Shown piece by piece: positions 8,071 through 15,296 of a stretch of DNA of 64,000 bases. Below the pieces are notes generated by a model. That model saw only the letters and a program-made list of their open reading frames with translations, was not told the DNA's origin and made no database searches. Source of the stretch: Panacagrimonas sp052386745 (GTDB taxonomy: Bacteria; Pseudomonadota; Gammaproteobacteria; Nevskiales; Nevskiaceae); contig JBQTJW010000039.1 of assembly GCA_052386745.1 (NCBI GenBank), forward strand, positions 1 to 64,000, in the 5' to 3' direction. The position numbers and the translations under genes are program-made. Position 1 is the first letter of the stretch; each line of letters opens with the position of its first letter.

Positions 8071-8097
8071 TTAGCACTCGACAGATTTGAGTGCTAA
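8071..8097. promoter_or_regulatory. CIRCE operator (HrcA binding site) in the rpoH leader
   Basis: The sequence TTAGCACTC-N9-GAGTGCTAA is an exact match to the CIRCE consensus, with perfect 9-bp arms and the canonical 9-base spacer. It lies 32-58 bases upstream of the rpoH start. HrcA, the CIRCE repressor, is not encoded in this window. The divergent glycosyltransferase starts about 125 bp away and could be affected, but the position fits rpoH best. Confidence 0.93.
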
Positions 8098-8222
8098 AGG
8101 AGCCGGAGGTTCCGCATGGTGAAGATAAAAAACTATCTGACATTCAGCGATGTATGGATTCAGCAGACCCGGCGGCGACCCCGGCGGCTTGAATCTTCGC
8201 ATGCGCTTGCCGGCCCGAACCC

Positions 8223-9032
8223 GTGAACGCACCAGTGATGGCGGGGAGCGAGGTGTCGCCCCCCCCGGTCGTCTGGACGATATCCATCGTCAGTCACGGT
8301 CACTTGCCCGCCATTCGGGAGCTACTCCGCGACTGCCAGCGCGAACTTGAGGCGGGTCGTTACGAGATCGTGCTGACGCTGAACATCCCGGAGTCCGAAA
8401 CGGACCTCGCGCAGGCCTGGACAGGACCGCTGCGCATTCTCCGGAATCCGCGTCCGCAGGGCTTTGCAGCCAACCACAACGCTGCGCTTCGGCTGGCGCA
8501 GGGACGATACCTGGCGGCGTTGGACCCGGACCTGCGCCTGCACGGGAACCCGTTTCCCCGGCTTGCGGAGGCGCTGAACCGGCCGGCGACGGGCATCGTG
8601 TCGACCTGCGTCCTCGACGAGGGGGGCGCCGTCGCCGACCACGCGCGGAGCGTCCCTACCCCTCTGGGCCTGGCACGCCGCTACCGCGGGCTGGAGGCGC
8701 CGCTTTACGGCGCATCGCTCACCCAAGGACTGGAGGTCGATTGGATCGCCGGCCTTTTCATGGCGATGCGACGCGACACGTTCGAGCACCTGCGCGGGTT
8801 CGACCCGCGCTATTTCATGTACTGCGAAGATGTTGACCTCTGCCTGCGGGCCTGGAACGCGGGACTTTCCGTGCAGGTGGTTCCGACCGCGTACGTCACC
8901 CACCCCGCCCGCCGGCAGAGCCTGCGGCGAATCGAGCATTTTGCCTGGCACTGCGGCAGCTTCCTGCGCTTGTGGACCGGAAGATCGTTCTGGCGCTTCC
9001 TGCGGCGGCCACGTGGGCGCGGACTAGCTTGA
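8223..9032 (+). CDS. glycosyltransferase family 2 (rhamnosyltransferase-like)
   Basis: This cytosolic GT-A enzyme probably transfers a sugar from a nucleotide donor onto a cell-surface glycan. The 269 residues show the nucleotide-binding start VVWTISIVSHG, the loop GFAANHNAALRLAQGRYL (about 80-97), a DPDL metal-binding motif (101-104), and the acceptor/catalytic region ending MYCEDVDLCLRAWNAG, typical of WcaA/RfbN-like enzymes. The start is GTG 8223 or ATG 8238 (residue 6). It is not in a visible polysaccharide cluster, so the acceptor is unknown. There is no membrane segment. Confidence 0.85.
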   Translation: MNAPVMAGSEVSPPPVVWTISIVSHGHLPAIRELLRDCQRELEAGRYEIVLTLNIPESETDLAQAWTGPLRILRNPRPQGFAANHNAALRLAQGRYLAALDPDLRLHGNPFPRLAEALNRPATGIVSTCVLDEGGAVADHARSVPTPLGLARRYRGLEAPLYGASLTQGLEVDWIAGLFMAMRRDTFEHLRGFDPRYFMYCEDVDLCLRAWNAGLSVQVVPTAYVTHPARRQSLRRIEHFAWHCGSFLRLWTGRSFWRFLRRPRGRGLA

Positions 9033-9188
9033 ATAAGCGCGGCGGATGACCAACGGCGGCGTGTCCCACCACCCCCGATCCGGAAACGTCACAACCGTTT
9101 TGGTCGAGAATGCGGAAAATTCTTCCAGGCGGCCGCCTTGCATATCTGACAGCCGCCTCCCGCAGAACGATGCGCCGAACCCGTCACC

Positions 9189-10499
9189 ATGACATCTGCC
9201 GATAGCGCCACCCGCTCCGCTGCTCCAGCGCAGCCCCCGGCGGGAGTAACCGCGATGATTGTGGGGCTGTTCTTCGTCTGGGGGTTCTGCACGGTCCTCG
9301 TGGATACCCTGGTTCCCAAGCTGAAGGGGCTGTTCTCGCTGAACTATGCCGAGGCCATGCTCTCGCAGTTCGCGTTCTTCCTGGCCTATCTCGTGGTGTC
9401 CATCCCTGCCGGCCTGCTGCTGGCGCGTATCGGGTACCTGCGCTCCATCGTCGTGGGGCTGGCGGTCATGGCGGTTGGATGCCTGCTGTTCACGCCCGCA
9501 GCCAGTATTGGCCAGTATCCCCTGTTCCTGGCGGCGCTGTTCGTGCTGGCGAGCGGCATCACCCTGCTGCAGGTCGCGGCCAATCCGCTGATCGCCAAAC
9601 TTGGCAGCCCGCAGCGATCTCACCTGCGGCTGACGCTGGCCCAGGCCTTCAATGCCCTGGGCACGACCGTCGGCCCCTGGGTGGGCGCGGTGTTCATCCT
9701 GGGCGGTGGAGTGGAGTTGCCGGGCGATCCCGCATCGCTATCGGCCGAGGCCTTGTCGGCTCTGCGCAAGCAGGAAGCGGCGGTGGTGATGATGCCTTTT
9801 CTGGCGATCACCGCGCTCCTGGCCGTTCTCGCGCTCGTGTTCTGGCGATGGCGCGGAAAGCCCGGCCTTCCGGCTGTGCCCCGGCAGGTCAGCGGCCGGG
9901 CGATCCTGGCGCCCCTCCGGCATCCGCGCCTGGCGCTGGCAGCGCTCGCGATCTTCCTCTACGTGGGTGCCGAGGTGTCCATCGGCAGCGTCCTCACCAA
10001 CTACCTGATGCTGCCCGATACGCTGGCCGAAACCGCGCAGCGCGCCGGCTCGCTGGTGTCGCTCTACTGGGGCGGGGCGATGGCAGGCCGGTTCCTGGGC
10101 TCCTGGGTGCTGCGCCGTGTCCACGCGGCGACCCTGCTGGGACTCTGCGCAACGGGTGCGGCCCTGTTTGCGCTGATTTCCAGCCTGACGTCCGGCAGCT
10201 TGGCGGCCGCCACAGTTCTTGCCATTGGCCTGTTCAATTCGATCATGTTTCCCGGAATTTTTTCGCTGGGCATCGAGCGCCTGGGCGAGGAGACCCCGCA
10301 GGGGTCCGCCCTGCTGTGCCTCGCCATCGTCGGTGGCGCCGTGATTCCGGTGGTCACCGGCCTCGTGGCCGACGCGTTCGGTCTGTCCGTCTCGTTGACG
10401 GTGCCGGCGGTCTGCTATGCCGGCGTTGCCGGCTTCGCCGTCCTCACCCGGCTCGGCGCGCTCGACCTTGCCGATGCGCAACCCGCGCCTCTCCCGTGA
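9189..10499 (+). CDS. MFS sugar permease, FucP/GluP-like
   Basis: This is an inner-membrane major facilitator with about 12 transmembrane helices over 436 residues, of the L-fucose/glucose-galactose permease group (sugar:H+ symport). Support comes from the start MIVGLFFVWGFCTVLVDTLV, the loop LARIGYLRSIVVGL, and the LAQAFNALGTTVGPWVGA helix, which contains the QAFNxLGT motif of that group. Its stop codon overlaps the start of the downstream beta-glucosidase (GTGA at 10496-10499), so the two are translationally coupled. The substrate is probably a monosaccharide such as glucose released by that enzyme; this is inference. Confidence 0.87.
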   Translation: MTSADSATRSAAPAQPPAGVTAMIVGLFFVWGFCTVLVDTLVPKLKGLFSLNYAEAMLSQFAFFLAYLVVSIPAGLLLARIGYLRSIVVGLAVMAVGCLLFTPAASIGQYPLFLAALFVLASGITLLQVAANPLIAKLGSPQRSHLRLTLAQAFNALGTTVGPWVGAVFILGGGVELPGDPASLSAEALSALRKQEAAVVMMPFLAITALLAVLALVFWRWRGKPGLPAVPRQVSGRAILAPLRHPRLALAALAIFLYVGAEVSIGSVLTNYLMLPDTLAETAQRAGSLVSLYWGGAMAGRFLGSWVLRRVHAATLLGLCATGAALFALISSLTSGSLAAATVLAIGLFNSIMFPGIFSLGIERLGEETPQGSALLCLAIVGGAVIPVVTGLVADAFGLSVSLTVPAVCYAGVAGFAVLTRLGALDLADAQPAPLP

Positions 10500-12808
10500 C
10501 CGACGGGCCCGCGGGGCCAACGACATCCCGCCGCGCCTTCCTGGCGGGCGTCTCGTCGCTCGCCCTGTACCTGGTAGCGCAGCGCCTCTCCGGGCAGACC
10601 TTGCCTGCGGATACGGAAGACGCCCACATCGAGGACCTGATCGGACGCATGACGCTGGCGGAGAAAGCCGGTCAGCTCAGCATCTTTGCGGATCCGCTGC
10701 GGATCGGAGCGCAACAGAAGCTCAATCCCGACACCGGCCCACGCATTGACCAGGCGCTGGCGCAGCGCATCCGCGACGGCCGCCTGACCGGCCTGTTCAA
10801 TGGCCTGGGCGCCGCGGGAGGACGCGAGCTGCAACGCCTGGCGGTGGAAGAATCGCGCCTGAAGATTCCCCTGATATTCGGCGCCGACGTTCTGCACGGG
10901 CTGGCAACAGTGTTCCCCATTCCACTGGGCGAAGCGGCGAGCTTCGACCCTGCGCTGGCCGAGCGCACCGCGCGCGCCGCGGCCGTCGAGGCGAGCGCAA
11001 ACGGCGTTCACTGGACCTTTGCGCCCATGGTGGACATCGGCCGCGACCAGCGTTGGGGCCGCGTGGCCGAAGGTGCCGGCGAGGACCCTTACCTTGGCGC
11101 CCTCTTCGCAGCGGCCCGCGTGCGCGGGTTCCAGGGTCAGCGTCTCACCGATGCCGACAGCCTGCTGGCCTGCCCCAAGCATTTCGTCGGCTACGGCGGA
11201 GCCATCGGCGGCATGGAGTACAACAGCGTGGAGATGTCTGAGCAGACGCTGCACGAGGTCTACCTGCCGCCGTTCAAGGCCGCGTTCGATGCCGGGGCGC
11301 TGTCGACGATGTGCGCCTTCAACGATCTCAACGGCGTTCCCATGATGGCCCACCATGCGCTCCTGAGCGGCCTGCTGCGCGAACGGTGGCGATTCCGCGG
11401 AATGGTGGTGTCGGACTACACCGCGGACCATGAATTGGTCATGCATGGCGTGGCACGCGACGACCGCGACGCGGCACGCCAGGCCCTCCTAGCCGGCGTG
11501 GACATCAGCATGCAGAGCGACCTGTACAACCGCCATCTGTCCAGCCTGGTCGAAACCGGCGAGGTTCCGCTGGCCGTGGTCGACGAAGCCGTGCGCCGCG
11601 TGCTGCGTACCAAGAAGCGGCTCGGCCTGTTCGAACGGCCCTACCGCTCGCTCGATCCAGCGGTGCAGAAACGGGAGACCCGCAGTCCTGCCGCCCGCAG
11701 CCTCGCGCGGATCAGTGCCCGCGCTTCCATCGTACTGCTGAAGAACGAGGGCAAGGTGCTGCCGCTGCACAAGTCGGGGCAGTCCATCGCGGTGATCGGC
11801 CCGTTCGGCCCGGACACTGCCAACCTTGCCGGACCCTGGGCGCCGTTCTCGGACATGCTGGACGCCGTGAGCCTGGAGCAGGGGCTGCGCAATGCCTTGC
11901 GCGACCCCTCGTTGCTGAGCGTGGTCAAGGGCTGTGACCCGGAACGGCCGATCCAAGGCGGCATCGAAGAAGCGGTGGCCGCCGCCAGGGCTGCCGACGT
12001 GGTGCTGCTGGCTCTGGGCGAAACGCAGGATATGTCGGGCGAGGCCGCGTCGCAGACCGATATCCTGCTGCCCGCCGTGCAGCAGGCGCTGGCGGAGCAG
12101 GTCATCGGCACCGGCAAGCCGGTGGTGGTGGTCCTGCGCAACGGACGCGCGTTGGCGCTCGAAGGGGCCGTGCGCGACGCGGCGGCCATCCTCGTCACCT
12201 GGTTCCTGGGAACGGAAACCGGCAACGCCATCGCCGATGTCCTGTTCGGGGATTACTCGCCAACGGGCCGCCTGCCGGTGAGCTTCCCGCAGGCGTCCGG
12301 GCAGCAACCGTTCTTCTATGGCCATCGCAGTACCGGCCGGCCACAGACCACTGCGGATGATCCTTACTGGAAAGCACGGTATCGCTACGTCACGCATGCA
12401 GCGCTGTACCCGTTCGGCCATGGGCTCACGTACTCGGAGTTCCACTACGGCGAGCCGGACGTCGGCAGCGGGCGCATGGCGTGGGACGGCCAGCTCGTCG
12501 TGCGGACCATGCTCACCAACACCGGCAAGCGCGAGTCGGAGGAAACGGTGCAACTGTACGTGCGCGACACCGTCGCCAGCCAGACGCGGCCGGTGCGGGA
12601 GCTCAAGGGCATCCGGAAGTTGACACTGGCTCCGCGCGAATCGCGCGAGGTGGCCTTCACATTGACACGCGCGGACCTGTGCTTCTACGACGCCACGATG
12701 AGATTCGTCGCCGAGCCCGGCGAATTCCTGGTGTGGCTGGCCACCTCCGCGACGACCGGCACGCCAGGGCGCTTCGTGCTGGAGGGTCCAGCGACAGACC
12801 CGGCATGA
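10496..12808 (+). CDS. Tat-exported glycoside hydrolase family 3 beta-glucosidase
   Basis: This 770-residue enzyme hydrolyses beta-glucosides such as cellobiose from the non-reducing end. A twin-arginine signal (TTSRRAFLAG, RR at 12-13, then a hydrophobic stretch ending SGQTLPA) predicts folded export to the periplasm. The order is the N-terminal GH3 barrel (about 40-370), the alpha/beta C-terminal domain (about 400-600) and a fibronectin III-like domain at the end. The nucleophile is D307 in MVVSDYTADHE. KHFVGYG and GRDQRWGRVAEGAGEDPYL are typical GH3 substrate-site segments. The start is taken as GTG 10496, overlapping the permease stop. The pair forms a hydrolyse-and-import unit. Confidence 0.92.
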   Translation: MTDGPAGPTTSRRAFLAGVSSLALYLVAQRLSGQTLPADTEDAHIEDLIGRMTLAEKAGQLSIFADPLRIGAQQKLNPDTGPRIDQALAQRIRDGRLTGLFNGLGAAGGRELQRLAVEESRLKIPLIFGADVLHGLATVFPIPLGEAASFDPALAERTARAAAVEASANGVHWTFAPMVDIGRDQRWGRVAEGAGEDPYLGALFAAARVRGFQGQRLTDADSLLACPKHFVGYGGAIGGMEYNSVEMSEQTLHEVYLPPFKAAFDAGALSTMCAFNDLNGVPMMAHHALLSGLLRERWRFRGMVVSDYTADHELVMHGVARDDRDAARQALLAGVDISMQSDLYNRHLSSLVETGEVPLAVVDEAVRRVLRTKKRLGLFERPYRSLDPAVQKRETRSPAARSLARISARASIVLLKNEGKVLPLHKSGQSIAVIGPFGPDTANLAGPWAPFSDMLDAVSLEQGLRNALRDPSLLSVVKGCDPERPIQGGIEEAVAAARAADVVLLALGETQDMSGEAASQTDILLPAVQQALAEQVIGTGKPVVVVLRNGRALALEGAVRDAAAILVTWFLGTETGNAIADVLFGDYSPTGRLPVSFPQASGQQPFFYGHRSTGRPQTTADDPYWKARYRYVTHAALYPFGHGLTYSEFHYGEPDVGSGRMAWDGQLVVRTMLTNTGKRESEETVQLYVRDTVASQTRPVRELKGIRKLTLAPRESREVAFTLTRADLCFYDATMRFVAEPGEFLVWLATSATTGTPGRFVLEGPATDPA

Positions 12809-12894
12809 GGATTGCCGTTCAGCCCGGACTCATTCGCTGCCCTCAGGCTTGTGATTCAATAACATCATTGGTTCATTCTGGTCCGGGAGTTTCT

Positions 12895-13476
12895 ATGTTT
12901 CGCATTGCACGGCTGATCCCCATTCTCTTTTCGGTCTGGCTCCCGACCACGTTTGCGGAAGATCCCCCGCCGGACAATCGCCCGGTCAGCCAGGAAGGCT
13001 ACACCGCCGAGGAGATCGTGAGCGTGGCGTCAGATTTTTTTGGCGGCACCAGCGAGGGGCTCGCAAAGATCGTCCAGCGGGTGTTTGCGGAGCAGGGCCA
13101 GCCCAACGCCTACATCATGGGCGAAGAGGCCAGTGGCGCCATCGGCGTCGGGCTTCGTTACGGCAAGGGCGAGCTCAAGTACAAGGATGGAGCGGCGATG
13201 CCGGTGTTCTGGCAGGGCCCATCCATTGGCTGGGATTTCGGCGGGAATGCCTCGAAAGTGTTCACGCTGGTCTACAAGCTGCGGAATACCGAGGATCTTT
13301 TCCAGCGATACCCCGGCGTTGACGGTAGCCTGTATTTCGTCGCCGGCCTTGGAGTGAACTACCAGAAAAGCGGCGAGATCACGCTGGCGCCGATCAGGAC
13401 GGGCGTCGGGCTGCGCGCCGGCGCCAGCGTGGGTTACCTGCATTACACCGTGAAGCAGTCCTGGATACCGTTCTAA
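12895..13476 (+). CDS. DUF1134 family exported protein (EipA-like)
   Basis: This is a periplasmic protein of 193 residues with a signal peptide (MFRIARLIPILFSVWLPTTF, cleaved near AEDPPP). The rest is the DUF1134 domain: the N-terminal segment EIVSVASDFFGGTSEGLAKI, then YGKGELKYKDG, and a glycine-rich beta part that ends in SWIPF. The Brucella homologue EipA is known as a cell-envelope integrity factor; the role here is inferred from that family only. The start ATG 12895 was chosen because it gives the signal peptide. It is followed by a strong bidirectional terminator. Confidence 0.88.
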   Translation: MFRIARLIPILFSVWLPTTFAEDPPPDNRPVSQEGYTAEEIVSVASDFFGGTSEGLAKIVQRVFAEQGQPNAYIMGEEASGAIGVGLRYGKGELKYKDGAAMPVFWQGPSIGWDFGGNASKVFTLVYKLRNTEDLFQRYPGVDGSLYFVAGLGVNYQKSGEITLAPIRTGVGLRAGASVGYLHYTVKQSWIPF

Positions 13477-13525
13477 GACCAGTGCCGCGACGAAGCCGGC
13501 TTTATCCGCCGATAATCAGATAGCA

Positions 13526-13561
13526 AAAGGCCCGTTCCGATCCTGATCGGAACGGGCCTTT
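13526..13561. terminator. bidirectional rho-independent terminator
   Basis: A perfect 16-bp stem (AAAGGCCCGTTCCGAT with its complement, 13526-13541 and 13546-13561) closes a CCTG loop, with A's on one side and T's on the other. It sits between two convergent genes, the DUF1134 gene (+) and the ShlB-like transporter (-), and can serve both. Confidence 0.92.
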
Positions 13562-13578
13562 CCATTTCCGGGACGCCT

Positions 13579-15111
13579 TCAGAACTTCATGCCGATGCGG
13601 AAATAGACATTGGCATCGGAATCTTCGAGCGCTTCATCGCTGATGTTGTCCTCTTCAAGCGATTCGGCATACGAGACCGCGCCGTCGAAGTTGTCTCCAA
13701 AGCTGAATCCCAGAGACACACCCGCATCGGCGAGCGTCTGTTCTCCGGCCGGCTGGCTGTTGGCCGCGATGGCGTTCTCGTACTTGGCAAACCCATACTC
13801 TGCGAACAGCTTGGGCGTCACGGAGAATTCACCCATCGTGAATCCCGTGAATTCCACCTGGAAGCGACCCAACGCGCCACTATCTCCGGCCGCCACGCCC
13901 GGCAGGTAGGCTTCGATGTTACCGATGCCGCCAACCACCCATTGCTGCTGCTCGGGCACGGTGTCACCGCTGAACTGACCCGTTGCCACGGCGGCCAGCG
14001 CCAAGTGCTCGGCAAGCTGTGCCCGGGCCGACAGCGTGGGCCTGAAAAGCAGGTACCCAAGATCAGCCGCGGTGATCGGGTCATCGGTCTTGTCATCGCC
14101 CAGTCCCGACCGGACGACGAGGCCGACCGAAAGGTCCGTCTTGATATCGGCGGGGCGAACCACCAGCGCGTAGTCGGTGGACAATTCCACAGAACCATAT
14201 TCCTGCCGCTGAAGGGTCTGCTCGGTCAGCGTCGTCGAATAGTCCTTGCGGGTGTAATCGGCCTTGGCGCCGATGGTCCAGCGTCCATCGAAACTGGCGG
14301 ACAGCAGATACAGCCAGCCCAGTTCGCCCTGGATGATCTCGCCATCGAGCGAAATGCCCGGATTCTGCTGGTAACCGACGTAGCGGCCCGTCCCCCCGAA
14401 CAGGCCGATCTGGGTGATCTTGCTCCAGCCCAGCGTATGCTCGTTGTAGCCGTTTGCGCTTTCGTTCTGGTCCGAAATGCCTTCAAGCGCATGCCGCCCG
14501 GTGGCACGGATCTCGTCGCCGGTCGTGAACGAATGGCGGGCGAAATAGTCGACGAAATAGCGGCCGACGAAGCGATTTCCTGGATTACCGAACTCGGCAC
14601 CGATCGAACTCCGGCTCGGCCAGTCGGATGCCGGCGCAATCCGCAGAACGGCTCCACCGTCACCGGGGATCAGGGTCGGAATGGCGCTCTCACCCGCTCG
14701 ATCGGCATGAATCGATGCGAGCGTGCGCCCCGGCTCCAGCGCCTCGTCGGTCAGCGGATCGGGGCCAACCACCCCACTCAGGTAGCCATCGTAGGGCGCC
14801 GGCGCCTCCACCTTGGTCACCTTGCCAAGGGCGACGAGAACATAGAGGTTTGGCTCGGCAAGCGCGTACGTCACCTGCACCGCCGGGTACCCTGCCGCGT
14901 AATAGACGGCCTGCACCTGGCGAACTGCGTCGGACATCGTGGTGGACGCCGAGATCGCCGCCTCCAGCACGGATTTGTCGACCACCTCGGGCCCGATCAC
15001 CTGAAGTTGAACGCCCTGCACGCTTGCGGTGGCAACCGGCGACCCCTGCTGCTGGATCTGGTCCGCGGCACCCTGCACTGGTGGCAAGGGCGAAGGTAAT
15101 GCTATTGGCAT
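13579..15111 (-). CDS. ShlB/FhaC/HecB-like outer-membrane transporter (TpsB-type)
   Basis: This 510-residue protein resembles the outer-membrane partner of two-partner secretion. Residues 1-40 are Pro/Gln-rich. About 40-105 read as a POTRA-like fold (TMSDAVRQVQAVYYAAGYPA, then YVLVALGKVTKVEAP). From about 115 on there are alternating beta-strands ending in a C-terminal Phe (RIGMKF), as for a 16-strand barrel. Oddities are that only one POTRA is evident instead of two, and that no Sec signal peptide is visible from ATG 15111, which has a GGGAAGAG ribosome site. Upstream in-frame codons also do not give one. The neighbouring repeat protein is the obvious candidate substrate. Confidence 0.72.
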   Translation of the reverse strand: MPIALPSPLPPVQGAADQIQQQGSPVATASVQGVQLQVIGPEVVDKSVLEAAISASTTMSDAVRQVQAVYYAAGYPAVQVTYALAEPNLYVLVALGKVTKVEAPAPYDGYLSGVVGPDPLTDEALEPGRTLASIHADRAGESAIPTLIPGDGGAVLRIAPASDWPSRSSIGAEFGNPGNRFVGRYFVDYFARHSFTTGDEIRATGRHALEGISDQNESANGYNEHTLGWSKITQIGLFGGTGRYVGYQQNPGISLDGEIIQGELGWLYLLSASFDGRWTIGAKADYTRKDYSTTLTEQTLQRQEYGSVELSTDYALVVRPADIKTDLSVGLVVRSGLGDDKTDDPITAADLGYLLFRPTLSARAQLAEHLALAAVATGQFSGDTVPEQQQWVVGGIGNIEAYLPGVAAGDSGALGRFQVEFTGFTMGEFSVTPKLFAEYGFAKYENAIAANSQPAGEQTLADAGVSLGFSFGDNFDGAVSYAESLEEDNISDEALEDSDANVYFRIGMKF

Positions 15112-15240
15112 GGAACTCTTCCCGTTGAAAATTTCTTGGTATCGGACGGCAGTTAAGCGCCGTCTCGTTTGAATCTGAAAGCTTGCTTGTATCGCCCGAA
15201 CAACCTACACGGCGGTTCAGGTCTCAGTGATGAAAACGAA

Positions 15241-15268
15241 AAACAGGCGATTGTTAAATCGCCTGTTT
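15241..15268 (-). terminator. terminator between the repeat-protein gene and the transporter gene
   Basis: A perfect 12-bp stem AAACAGGCGATT / AATCGCCTGTTT (15241-15252, 15257-15268) has a 4-base loop and, on the minus strand, is followed by TTCGTTTTC. It begins 29 bases after the stop of the repeat protein and 130 bases before the transporter start. It should end most transcripts after the repeat gene. Confidence 0.83.
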
Positions 15269-15296
15269 CGACCCCGGATCGGTTCTCCGGAAAACC

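Noticed and set aside
9479..10495. N-terminal extension of the GH3 frame by about 340 codons
   Set aside because: This part is the permease gene in another frame. The Tat signal begins at the GTG 10496.
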